Shown piece by piece: positions 1 to 10,797 of a stretch of DNA of 64,000 bases. The translations under genes and the position numbers were made by a program. The stretch comes from Gibbula magus (taxonomy: Eukaryota; Mollusca; Gastropoda; Trochida; Trochidae): positions 76,806,593 through 76,870,592 of the forward strand of contig OW388289.1 in assembly GCA_936450465.1 (NCBI GenBank), written 5' to 3'. The number at the start of each line of letters is the position of its first letter. Position 1 is the first letter of the stretch. The notes beneath the pieces were generated by a model that was not told the origin of the DNA, did no database searches, and saw nothing but the letters and a program-made list of their open reading frames with translations.

Positions 1-1148
1 TCCACATTAAAATAAAACTCAGGCAATGTTGAGAGATAACATTCACTGACATGGATGTTTTACCGGTTTAAAGGAATGCATGCAAACCTTTTTTATAACC
101 AAGAAATAAATTTGTGAATAACTTTTAAGTGACTGCCGATCTAATGAGGTTCCGAGAAGTGTCATGAGAATTATAGCTTACAGCATCACACTCAGAGCAA
201 CAGGCTCGTCCTCTATCATTAACTAACCCACTAATGTCAACTCTATTTACCTATATACATTAATCCACTTTCCATGGTGAAGACTAACCTGCTGTCATCA
301 TTACAGCTAATGGAGATGATCATTAATCTCATTAAGATATCGTCGTTTCACTCGTTATTTGAGCACAACTTTAAAGAAGATTAAACCGAGGGACAACCTG
401 TTGATATCAGGAGATGGTAATTACACTCCAGCTTACTATTGCTTCCTTAATCAAATTTCTTAATTACTTCAAATAAATTCAGGCATTTATGCATTTCAGG
501 AGATTGTTTTTAGGATCAAGATAACTGTATGTATCCTATTCAAATGTCCACAGGAAATGACAACCAGCTACCATTGATACAATTGATAAAGACATTTATG
601 ATTGCAATAGTGTCCCTTATCAACTGTCAGTCAGCTTTAAAGTTGGGAATCTGGTCTGTGACTGATAGCATTTTGTGCTACATTTGGCAGTATGGAATTT
701 ACACTACAAAGACAATCTTATTAACATTACACCTCGCTGTATAACGAGTACTGAGGGGTCATGTCTCTTGATCTTTTTTCCCCAGCCAATCGAAAATGAT
801 ACATCTTCGGCACGAATCCATATGAATGCAGGCCTGGAATTTGTTCAATTCATAAACTATGAACAAAAAATGAAGTAAAAAATGTAATTAAAATGTAGTC
901 CACTCACCAATCACAACACTTTAAAATTGTCAAATATGTCGTTAAATAAAGATGTGAACGTGATAAAATCCACTACTGAACATTCAGGAAAAAGATATTA
1001 GGTTCTACAGACTGCATTAGGTATTTGCATGTCAACAGGCCATTATGGTTTTTCATCGATGATGTGTATAATTTAGGCTCTGTGTTATTTCAACGACTTT
1101 GCAATGGTCGAAAAATCAAAAGGTAATTTCAACCACTTCTTCAAATCA
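1..1148. other. Left flank of the transposon dimer: segmental-duplication module A
   Basis: No gene is supported here. The stretch aligns by eye, with indels, to 31840-33000 (for example the text around 100-130, 270-420, 550-680 and 1030-1130 recurs at 31930-31970, 32080-32230, 32360-32520 and 32850-32985). The short open frames between 529 and 878 are not conserved in the paralogue: its copy carries stops and indels. The sequence from about 780 to 850 contains a CCAAT motif and a CATATGAATGCAGG element that recur in the other modules. The end at 1148 is fixed by the transposon insertion. Confidence 0.6.
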
Positions 1149-1150
1149 AT

Positions 1151-1206
1151 GGGGTTCGCCGCCACACTAATCCGCTTGGGGGCGCGGGTGTACTATCGGT
1201 TATAGT
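1151..1206 (+). repeat. Left terminal inverted repeat, copy 1
   Basis: The terminal box GGGGTTCGCCG (1151-1161) and an inner box, GGGTGTACTATCGGTTATAG with its preceding GGCGC (about 1181-1206), match the right end in inverse orientation. About 20 bp between the boxes are not conserved, so the repeat is bipartite, which suggests two protein-binding sites. It overlaps the upstream region of the nuclease gene. Confidence 0.85.
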
Positions 1207-1313
1207 CGTGCTTGGCCTGTACTGGTCTGTTTTGCTTTGCGCGCTGCGCAAACTTTCCAACTTTTCTGTGAAGAACGAGCGCGGGAACCAAGCTCGGTTA
1301 CCACTGACGCGAT

Positions 1314-4300
1314 ATGGCGGCATGTTACGCATCGTTCACAGTTCCCAAGTTGAAGCAGGAATTGAGCAGGAGACAGGCAGCAACGACTGGCAGAAAAACT
1401 GATCTTGTTGAAAGGTATTTATTTCATAAACAAAGGTGTAACAGCAATGCAAAGGTCAACTTTTATTTGTTATTCAAGTCGCTTGACAGGTCAAATACCA
1501 ATGTCGACCAAATCCATACGATCTACTTGGCCTATTATTTTGTTGCTGAACTGGGTTATTTTTGTATGATTTTTGTTGATACAAAGGTCATTTATCACAG
1601 GAAATTATACCACTGTCAAATGTAAGTGTGAACACACTGGGGAAAGTGCACTGTAGGCCTATATGTTGACGGCCTAGTGGGTCACATTGTGAATGTGAGG
1701 GAGTAGCCTAAACTGCAGTACAGTACTGTCTGCCTAGAATGTAACTTTTTTTTTACACTATTTATGTTTTAACTTGACATATGTATTACCGGTATGCAAC
1801 ATGATATGCCAACGTGAACATGTTTTTTTCTCAAGTCGATTTAATTTCATCACGGATACATTTAATAATCCACTAGTCTAGCGGAAAGTAACTCGCACAC
1901 TGATGATGCATGAAGCCAAGCTGACCCTTTTACGCGTGCTGATTGGGTGGCTTTTATTTCTCCACCAATCAAAGGGCCGATTACTTTCCATATCGTGTAC
2001 AAACTGTCACAAGAGTAGATTAGCGTGTTCGGTGCATGGGTTAGATGCATGGGTTCTTGTTATTGTTGCTTGGTCATTTTACATGTAGGACTATATTTCC
2101 ATCAAAACTATTACTATCTTCAGTATGTGGAAAATATTAATTCTTTCGAAAAACTCTTCAAACTTCAAATCTTTAAATTTAATTATATTTATATTGATAT
2201 CTGAAAATATCCAGTCTTGTTCATATATCCAGATTATCTTACTGCCAATGTTATATTTTGATTGTGTTTATTCATCTATGATTTACCGGTAAATAATCTA
2301 ATATAATCAGTAGCCTAATTAACATGCCTCATTTGAATATTTTTCTATCTATCATCTAATATATATATTTATTACTCACCCGTTGAAGATATCGCAGTTT
2401 AATAAATCTACCGTGTTATTACACTTAGTGTAATAACATCGCGTGCTGCCGATTGACGTGACGTCATAATGGCAAAAATATGACGTCACAATGTCTGCGC
2501 CGCGGTCGCAATGGAATGTGTCCCATTTATCGACGAGTTTGTGGAATTAAGTGGCATTTAAATCAGTGAGTAATAAATATAATACTAAACTTGTTTACGT
2601 TTTATAACATATTTATGAAACTCATGACTCGTGAGATGGTATTTGTATTTAACTCGCTTTCGCTCGTTAAATACAAACCACTCACTCGTTTCATAAATAT
2701 GTTATTAAACGGAACGTCGTTTAGTATTCTCTATATATATTGATATTTATTATTTAATATCTTTCATCATTATTTATTTTTTCTTCATAAACCACTTTTT
2801 TGTTTTTCAGATTGAAGGCATATGACAGGAATGATGATTTCCGCGGCACATTCATCCATTTGCCTGAGCCATTGGATGCAAGTTGGCCCTCAACAGGATT
2901 TACTCAGCTGCTCCCTCACCACCAAAGCATCGTCCCACCAATCTCCAAGGAGCTTACAGAGGGGTATTTCATCTTCCGTATGGCAGAAGACCACCAGGCT
3001 GTCAACGACTTAAAGGCAATCGAGAAAGGGAAAAGGATGTTCACAGCTAACAGGGTGCTCGCATGTAGTGTGCTTTTTGAAGGGTCGTCAGCGTTCTTCA
3101 GTGGCATTGTTGGTGCATCAATGAAAAATAAGGTAATTATAATTAACAAAAGAATAATAAGTAACGGTTTAAATCTACCATGAATGTCAAAGCAAAATTT
3201 TAATGAAAAGAGATAAAATGTATAATCTTGGTTAGAAATAAATTTAATCCTTGACTGCTTTAAAGAATACTTTAATATTCTTACTAATTAAGCAGCATGT
3301 GTGTCCATTTCTTTAATTTGAAAATGTAAGTATTTATTAGGAAATATTCTTTTAAAAAGACTATGATTATATTTTAAACTTCAGACTTTATCATTAAAAA
3401 TACTATAGTGTCTTGTGTTGGATATTAAAGTTAAAATAAAAATCACCAGCTGTATTTTTGTCAAAATTCACTAAATTAGGTTTCTGTTAAAAGGTCAGCT
3501 ACAACTATAAGATGAAGGTGGACAAGACCGGTGCTCCAGTGATGTCCCACTGTGAGTGTCCTGCAGGGAAGGGTCCCCACGCTACCTGCAAGCACATAGC
3601 AGCAGTCCTGCTCATGGCCGAGCACTTTGTTGCAACGGGTAGCCTGCATGTGGAGAGGAGTTGTACAGAGAATCTCCAAACCTTTCACAAACCCAAATCT
3701 ACATATAAAGGTAAAATTAACATTATTCTTTATCATCTATTTAATAGCAATGTTTTGAACTTAAATTCTCAAAATTTAAGATATACTGTAAATATGAACT
3801 CAAAGTTGTTAAGCATTCTGTCAAATTTTCCAATATTTATAAAATAATTATTGCATCCAATAATCATTGAGACTGGTAGTTGCCATTTAATACTACATGC
3901 AATACTTGACATTTATAAGTTTAAACTGGTGTATGTGAACAATAATTTGGCTTTCCAGGATATAGATTCTAAAGATTAAATTTTTCTTGGAAAAGGTCAT
4001 TTTATTATTACATTTTGCACAATTTATATAGTGGAAATTTTGTGATTGCCTATTTTATTTATAGAATGTCAATTGATAAAAGATTGTATATAACCAACCG
4101 GTATCTGTAAACAAAGTGACAAAATTATGTCAACTGCTTTCCAGGATGTGTCAATGAGTAACTTTGCCTAATACATGTTTACAGGTTCTCCAGTGAAAGC
4201 AGAGTCTCTGCCTTCTAAGCGGAAGTGGTCGAACAAGATGTTGGAGGATCCGCGTCCACTCAAGTACAGAAGAATGGCTGGCTATGATGACCATGTCCGC

Positions 4301-6495
4301 AATATGATGGTGAACTTCTGCTCGGCTACTTCACAAGACCTTGCACTTCGATACCTCCATCCAAAGGCTGACCTTCAGACTGCTGTGCTGGATCATGACT
4401 ACTTGGTGAAGCCATATTCAGAGTACTGGATAGATAGGGCATTGCAGGTGAATATAATATTACTCTACTCTAGAGGGCTGAAATTTTATATGCAGACTCC
4501 TTGGTCAATGAGAATTCTAAGTTGTAGATTTGGTAACCGTGCCACCTAACAACCTATTTTCATCTTCTAAATTACATAAAGTACTTGAAATTTGTTATAC
4601 CTCTGGTAAGTACTTCTGGAAAATTGACATTTTGAAACTTATACAGTGCATTGTAAGGTATGATGAGCTACAGAGCCAATGGCTCTAGTTTTAACATAAT
4701 GTATGTCATTTGCCTTAAAGGAGCTGTTACAGTGTAGCACATTATTTTTTAAAGCCATATCCATAGAAAACCATTATCGGTATTGGAAGAAAATGGTGTC
4801 GAAGTCTTCAGTGTGAGGGGTACATTTGTTGGGTTAATGCGATTTTGAGATTTCAAACAGTACGATTGTTGATCATTCCATCAGGTTACCATATTCAAGA
4901 CTCTTAAGTGTTTAGGTATTGCTATATCAGTTAGATTACTTGAAGGGGCGGGATAGCGCAGTGGTTAGCGCGTTCGGTTCGGATCAAGAGGCCCGGGGTT
5001 CGAATCCCGCCAGGGGCACGACAACTTTGTCTGCAGTAGAGAACTGTTCTACACGCAGTAAGGTTTGGGTGCAATGCTACACTGAATTTCAGCGTAGTAC
5101 CACCCATGGTTCACTAGTTCCAGCCGATGCTCGCAGGTTTCACCGCAATGCATAGCCACATGGCGTTGCGGGCTTTCTCCCTGCCATAATTCTAGCAGCC
5201 GCGATATAAGTGAAATACTCTTGAAAGCGGCGTTAAACCCCTACTCACCACCTATAGATTACTTGAACTACCATGGTTCGAATCCTGCCAGGGGTACAGC
5301 AGTAGTCTGCAGTCTGCAGTAGAGAACTGTTCTACATGCAATAAGGTTTGGGTGCTACACTCAATATCAGCTTTATACCAGAGGCGTTCAGGGCCTCCTT
5401 TCACAAAGCAACCTTTACTAAGGTTAACCTTATCTCCCATTCTTTAACATTGCATTAAGGTAACCATAGTGACTTACGATCACTTAGTGCTTTGTGAAAG
5501 GAGGTCCAGAACCGCAAGTATTCACGAGTACCTACAGAACGACTAGTACGCCAAGCGAATACATTTGATAACATCATTTTCCTTTCTTTTATTAACCCCT
5601 CTTCTTGGGAAGTACTCGCAACCTCAGAATTCCGTTCACGCCTCAGCATAAAACAACTCATGGTTTGTTAGTTCCAGCCGATGCTCGCAGGTTTCAACAC
5701 AATGCATAGCCACATGGTGTTGCAGGCTTTCTCCCTGCACTAATACTAGCAGCTGCGATATATGTGAAATACTTTTGAAAGCGTTGTAAAACCCCAAATC
5801 TCCCCACCTCAACAACTTTAATAATAAAAAAATGTATATTTTTTCAGGTCACAGAATGCGAGGCTATCCAGATAGAACGTGGAACTAGAGATCAAGTCAA
5901 CAGTCAACAGTGGCATAGGGAGAGGAAGTGGCGGCTCACTGCATCAAGATTTGGAGAAATCACCAAAATGACAAGCAGGAGGAACAAAAAGAAACTTTGT
6001 CATTCACTTTTATATAGTCGAGCATGTTCAAGACCCATAATACATGGTAGGCAGTATGAAAAAAAAGCTATTGCTCAATTTGAAAAATGTCACAAGATCA
6101 CAACAAAAAAAGCAGGATTTTTTATAGATAAAGATATTCCTTTCCTGGGTGCAACTCCAGATGCAATCATAGATGACAATTTTTTGGTTGAAGTTAAATG
6201 TCCTTATGCTGGCCGTAATGATCTGATTAAACCAGGCAAGAAATTTCCCTATCTTTTACACAATAATTCCACAGGAAAGATTTGTTTGAACCAAAGAAGC
6301 AATTATTATCATCAGATTCAAGGACAATTGTATATTGCCAAGCGAAAATGTTGTTATTTTGTTGTGTACACTTTCTGTGATATCTTTGTTGAAAAGATAT
6401 ACATTGACAATGACTACTTTCAGCTTTCTATGCTTCCGAAACTGGAACTTTTCTATCACCAGCATCTTAGACCTTACATTGCATCAGTTTTGTAA
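1314..6495 (+). CDS. SAP / SWIM zinc finger / YqaJ-like nuclease of the transposon, copy 1 (5 exons, about 516 aa)
   Basis: Exons, with matching phases: 1314-1414, 2811-3132, 3494-3710, 4185-4447, 5848-6495; all introns are GT-AG and the sum is 1,551 nt. Residues 8-38 form a SAP DNA-binding motif (LKQELSRRQ...TGRKTDLVERLKAY) interrupted by intron 1. Residues 161-175 are a SWIM zinc finger (CEC-x9-CKH: C161, C163, C173, H175). Residues 323-500 are a YqaJ-type exonuclease core: RLTASRFG, E372 in GRQYEKKA, D406 in GATPDA, E416 and K418 in VEVKCPY, then HQIQGQLY. This is the PD-(D/E)XK fold used by lambda-type exonucleases, expected to resect DNA ends; a role in repairing or recombining transposition intermediates is inference. 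The ATG at 1314 starts just before the SAP motif. It converges with the transposase gene. Confidence 0.85.
2365..2728. repeat. Double foldback with CRE-like sites in nuclease intron 1, copy 1
   Basis: Two adjacent inverted repeats. The first pairs ATATTTATTACTCAC (2365-2379) with its complement at 2566-2580 and encloses a hairpin, TGTTATTACAC/GTGTAATAACA, plus two TGACGTCA octamers (about 2460 and 2482). The second runs 2581-2728 with nested arms AATACTAAAC/GTTTAGTATT, a pair around ATAACATATTTATGAAAC, and a central ATTTAACTCGC/GCTCGTTAAAT hairpin. It looks like one or two nested non-autonomous foldback elements. Confidence 0.7.
4945..5254 (+). repeat. tRNA-derived SINE in nuclease intron 4, copy 1
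   Basis: The head has RNA polymerase III promoter boxes: an A-box-like TAGCGCAGTGGTTAGCGCG and the B box GGTTCGAATCC, ending CCAGGGGCAC. The body runs to about 5250. TAGATTACTTGAA at 4932-4944 is repeated exactly at 5255-5267, a 13-bp target-site duplication that marks both ends. The body matches the split second copy downstream. Confidence 0.85.
5268..5815 (+). repeat. 5'-truncated second SINE, split by an insertion, copy 1
   Basis: The segments 5268-5380 and about 5658-5815 match the SINE at 4945-5254 from its B box onward (GGTTCGAATCCTGCCAGG, then the GTTCTACATGCAATAAGG region, then CCAGCCGATGCTCGCAGG to the tail). They are separated by about 277 bp containing a MITE and further unassigned sequence. 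The copy is diverged from its neighbour, so it is the older insertion. Confidence 0.75.
5384..5515. mobile_element. 132-bp MITE nested in the second SINE, copy 1
   Basis: Arms of about 27 bp: left GTTCAGGGCCTCC followed by TTTCACAAAGCA, right its near-perfect inverse (TGCTTTGTGAAAGGAGG...), with two mismatches. It is too short to code. The superfamily is not determined because no clear target duplication is visible. Confidence 0.65.
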
Positions 6496-8275
6496 AATCT
6501 TGTATGATACACAAGTTACACACTGTAGAATACATGGGTATCTATTTAATGTCAGTCATGGAAAAAAGTTTCCAGAGTCACAGAGTCAGTCCTGGAAGTC
6601 AGATCACTTTGGTATTTGATTGTATTGAAAAGGAGGCATGTCACTGACTTTTGGTTGATTTTTTTTAGCAGGCAGGTCGAAGGTAAAAGTTGTTAAGTCA
6701 GTGACCTGAGACTTACATATAGTTATGATAGGTTTCTTTAAGATAGCATAATCCTGTTGATCATTATGTGAGATACAATTGCACCTGTGTTATGTCATAA
6801 AAGATGGAGCTTTCGGCTCTGCAGCTCATCAGTTATTGTATAATTTATAATGAAAATGTGCAAAGTTTATTGATTCGTAGGACAGCCCATATACCATGAG
6901 CCCATCTGGCCTTTTAGACCTGATAAGCTAATTATAAGATATAAACAAAAAAAACTTATAAATTTCCAATACTGATTTTATTGACATGCCAGTGACTTAT
7001 TAATATTTACAAAGTTTTACAGTACTACAACCTTACAGATGTCCTTGAATATATTGCAATGGTTGTATTCAGTAATTTCCCAAAGTGTACATAAGTAATA
7101 ATATATGTATCATTGATTGTATAAATAGATAAATTGTCAACACTTTACAAGATTAGCACAGTATTAAAACATCTATATGTTACAAGATTTAATGCATAGT
7201 TAAATTTTTTTACAAATCATAGTAATGTTTAACTTTGCATAATTTTTCATACACATTATTCATTTTGATATTAGGTGACCACAACACTTCTGACTTGTTA
7301 AATCTGTAACATATGAGTGACCATTGATACATAAATTCAACATTGTCAATTTGTTAACTTCTCAGTAATTGTTTCTCATAAATCTAAATTTAATATGGTA
7401 AAGATAATAATGTGTTAGTTGGTTGTAAATATTGTAATAAATTCATTCTATACAGTTCTGCTTTAGTTATCTTTGAACTCTCAAATATAAAAGAGACTCA
7501 GGAAATAGAATTGAACATTATCTCATAAATTTTAACTTGTCCTTCGGACTAGCAGTTTTTTTTCACTCTACTAGCCCAGCTTCTTTTTCACTAGCCATGG
7601 GCTACCGGACTAGTGCTAATTTCGAACCCTGCCGTCATCATTACTGGCTGATTTAGACCTTGCAGCATTTCCTTAAAAAATCTGTGCTTAGAAATCCAGG
7701 CCCACTATGCATTTCTGGTGCAGCGATTCACTATCTAGGCACAACAAATCGAGGGAAATATCGCAAGGCTTAAATCAGCAAGTAATGCAGACTGGCAAGA
7801 GTTATGCCTTGAATTTGGAAGTTGATGATGGCTTCGAAGAGAATAATCAGGTAAAGGGACCCACTGGCAAATCACACATTTGGCATGACATGATGATGTA
7901 TAAGTGATGTGAGCTCCACAATGGCAATATACTATGCATGGTCATGTTATTTTCATAATTAAACAATTAAGAAATTTCAGTCTCTTCTTTTAGGCTAAGA
8001 GTATATACAAATCACAAACTGGTTAAGATAGCAGGATCTCTTGAGGAAATATCATGACAGACTCCTGATGGGTAGGTTCCAGAAATACATTTACAATGTA
8101 TATTACATTTACAATGTATATTTAAAGTGTCTTGGCATTTAATCCTGCTCAACAAAACATTGCATTGTGAATATATATAGTAAGATTTGTAATATTGATA
8201 TATTTCCTCATTCAGTTACTGAATTTTATAGTACTTTATACTGATGGATAGACAGTGGTAATATGCCATGGTACT
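6496..8275. other. AT-rich intergenic centre between the convergent genes, copy 1
   Basis: No coding sequence is supported. It should contain the 3' ends of both transcripts; an AATAAA lies at about 7437. The segment 7735-7800 (AAATCAGCAAGTAATGCAGACTGG...) resembles 49760-49815, so a dispersed repeat is embedded. A TACATTTACAATGTATAT direct duplication occurs near 8090-8122. Confidence 0.5.
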
Positions 8276-10489
8276 TTAGGCTGACTCGTTCACAATTGAA
8301 TTTCTGAAGTTAGAAATGGCAAAGCAGACATACACAATTCTAGACGCAAGCATTACCTTACTGGGTGGAAGATCTACTTTCAATATTTTGAAGGTTTTGC
8401 TCAGACCAATTACTCTTTCGACATGAATTCTTTTAGATGCTATTCTGCGATCTTTCACAATCTCGTGAGGCTCAAGTTGAGATTTACCTTTAAGTGTTGT
8501 GGGAGTATTAACATGTACATCCTGAGCTGCAAAAAGATCTTGGACCATTATACCCCTATCTGCCATTATGCTATCTTTCTTATCAAACATGCCAACAGAA
8601 GGATCTAATAAGGGAGATTTTTCAATTATTTGCCTGTCACTTGATGAGCCACCAAAAGAATCACTGATAAATGAAACAGCCCCTCTAGGTGTACAACCTA
8701 TCATAGTCTTAATGGTATTACGGTGCTTGTAGCTGGACCATGTTACACTCTGGGCATCAACATGAGATGGCTTTTGTATAGGGGTTTCAGTGGCATCTAA
8801 TATTACTCTTGTTGTACCAAACTTTTTACCAAAATCTTCAGGCATATGCTGATCAATAGTTTCCTTTGATGGCCATATCTTCATTTCTTTTAATTGAAAA
8901 TACAAAAAGTTTATCCATGTAATAATGATTTGTGACACTGTAGACTCTGATACATTGAAAAACAAACTCAATTCCACATCTTCCTTTGCCTGACGCAACT
9001 TCATTAAAGTTAAAAAGAGCTGGTCTTTGGGAGACAAAGACATACATTGATAATTGAGTTCATAAACAGCTGGCCCAAGTGAGTGGAAAAAGTACATGAA
9101 ATGTTCATAATTCTGAAAACCGGTATAATAACGGACAGCCTTAGAATTATTTATATACATGTCAATGCTATATTTACCTATAAGGTTACACTGAACTTGT
9201 GCATCTTGAAATAAATCATGGTCACTGTTAGACAAAGGATCATTAGCAGTAGTACCATCTGAAGAGTCCACAATCACTTCCATCTGAACATCTTCAATGG
9301 CTGCGCTGGCTTCCGTCTCCCTCAGCTGATGCTTTCTCTTCGGCCGACTGGGTCCTGGTGTTGTGTGAGTGAAGATGGAAGGGACTGCATCCACCTTCAA
9401 ACGGCTCCTCTCTCCTAAAAAAGATAATTAAAAAGTTTTTAATTGTTCTCCTTTGATTATGTTTTAAAATATTTGATATTTCTAATTATCTGTTAAAGCA
9501 CTATTTAAAAAAAAGCAAACCAACATTTAATGTGTGCTTTAATTACAACGGTGAACCATTTGACAAAATAAAAACATAATATCTTGGCTTTGTTGATTTA
9601 TCATGAACATTAATTAATAAGTTTGACATCTTCAAACATGTACATAACAGTTTAAACAGAAATAATCATAACTATAAATACATGAACAAATTACTTACTC
9701 CAAGCACTTGTTTTTATGTCCAGTTCTGATAAAGAAACTCCTTAAATAAAGAAAGAAACAAAACTTAAAGATAAATAAAGGGAATAACAAACACAAAATA
9801 AATCAAGGGAATAACAACAAAAAATTACTCAATTTTTAAACAGACATTTTAAAAATAAAATCTTCAATATTATAATAATAAACAAATGAATTAGGCGAAA
9901 TATCTACTTGTACAGTAAAGAAAACTTCCATGTAGCCTATTAAAATCTCAATTTTTATTATTTTCTGAAAGTATAATTTAATTTAATTGGTATTCAATTA
10001 ATAAATAATAATTATCATTGAATAATGATAGTTGGATAACATGTCTTTGAAATTTATATATATTTATATTGATCTTTGTTTGGGAAATGTCGGGAATGTT
10101 GTCATGTCATACAGGTAAATATGAAAAACATCGCCATTTTGTTTACATAGATCCAGGCCAAAGAACTCGTCAGCATTCACATTTTGAACAACACTCAAAA
10201 TTTCAACGAAAATTAAAATGAAGTGAACTGATGAATAACAATAATAACAATATTTTTCAAATAGTTTGCATTTTTTCGCTCGTTCCATACCCAATAATGT
10301 GACAGTGTAGTCCTCTGCTGTGAAGTGAGCTCGGCACACAACGTCCGCTTTCCCAGGTCGCCAAAGTTGCTTCGTCCTTGGGTCGATTCGTCGAACTGCA
10401 ACTCGCCACTTCAGCCTAAAATCGGAATCCGACGGGTATCTGTGTCCACCAGAGTTGGTGCATCCAGGCACTGAGCAATACTGCGGCAT
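8276..10489 (-). CDS. THAP / DDE_Tnp_4-type transposase, copy 1 (3 exons, about 459 aa)
   Basis: Minus-strand exons 10489-10291, 9740-9699 and 9414-8276; all sites are GT-AG, phases 1 and 1, total 1,380 nt. Residues 1-95 are a THAP zinc finger (C5, C10, W28, C52, H55) ending in the AVPSIF box at 90-95, which is encoded in exon 3; this confirms that the exons belong together. A helix-turn-helix of the HTH_Tnp_4 type follows (about 207-250: LSPKDQLFLTLMKLR...SESTVSQII). The DDE catalytic residues are probably D287 (VILDATETP), D366 (MADRG) and E413 (HVERV). The 42-nt middle exon is optional for frame: skipping it also leaves the THAP frame open. The open frame of exon 3 extends upstream of the first-codon TTG, so it has no start of its own. 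It should bind and cut the terminal repeats. Confidence 0.85.
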
Positions 10490-10574
10490 TTTCGATGGAA
10501 ATGAATTTTCTCGAAGAAAGTCTGTGACAGCAAAACAGCGTAGCGCAATGAAGTAATCGACTTCCGGTTTCCCG

Positions 10575-10631
10575 CCTATAACCGCTAGTACACCCACGCC
10601 GCCTAGCGAGCAAAAATCGCCGGCGAACCCC
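10575..10631 (-). repeat. Right terminal inverted repeat, copy 1
   Basis: Inverse of the left end: the inner box CTATAACCGCTAGTACACCC lies at 10576-10595 and the terminal box CGGCGAACCCC at 10621-10631. Here it is internal to the dimer, next to the AAT spacer. Confidence 0.85.
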
Positions 10632-10634
10632 AAT

Positions 10635-10690
10635 GGGGTTCGCCGCCACACTAATCCGCTTGGGGGCGCGGGTGTACTATCGGTTATAGT
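10635..10690 (+). repeat. Left terminal inverted repeat, copy 2
   Basis: Same two-box structure as 1151-1206. It sits 3 bp from the right repeat of copy 1, giving a near-palindromic junction CCCC-AAT-GGGG. Confidence 0.85.
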
Positions 10691-10797
10691 CGTGCTTGGC
10701 CTGTACTGGTCTGTTTTGCTTTGCGCGCTGCGCAAACTTTCCAACTTTTCTGTGAAGAACGAGCGCGGGAACCAAGCTCGGTTACCACTGACGCGAT

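Larger units (their letters stand above)
1151..10631 (+). mobile_element. ISL2EU-like transposon, copy 1 (YqaJ nuclease plus THAP/DDE transposase)
   Basis: A complete element bounded by inverted repeats GGGGTTCGCCG and CGGCGAACCCC. It encodes a plus-strand SAP-SWIM-YqaJ nuclease from the left end and a minus-strand THAP-DDE transposase from the right end; the two genes converge on a 1.8-kb AT-rich middle. From general knowledge, pairing a YqaJ-like nuclease with an IS5/Harbinger-like DDE_4 transposase and a 2-bp target duplication is the hallmark of the ISL2EU group. Assignment rests on that gene pair and the AT duplication, not on a database match. Both genes appear intact, so the element could be autonomous. 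Confidence 0.85.
10490..10797. promoter_or_regulatory. Divergent intergenic region across the dimer junction (right end 1 - AAT - left end 2)
   Basis: The spacer AAT occupies 10632-10634, between CGGCGAACCCC and GGGGTTCGCCG. The transposase start codon of copy 1 (10489, minus) and the nuclease start of copy 2 (10798, plus) face away from each other across 308 bp that contain both abutted inverted repeats. In a lone element these two upstream regions are 9 kb apart. Promoter function is inferred from gene layout only; no TATA box is evident. Confidence 0.6.

Noticed and set aside
3476..3736. 86-aa minus-strand frame
   Set aside because: It is the shadow of the SWIM exon on the other strand.
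4945..5030. tRNA gene
   Set aside because: A and B boxes are present, but the body, 13-bp target duplication and a second related copy show a SINE.
8276..9400. Intronless transposase starting at 9400
   Set aside because: The first codon is TTG, the open sequence begins at a splice acceptor (9415-9416), and the THAP AVPSIF box sits at its start, so it is an internal exon.
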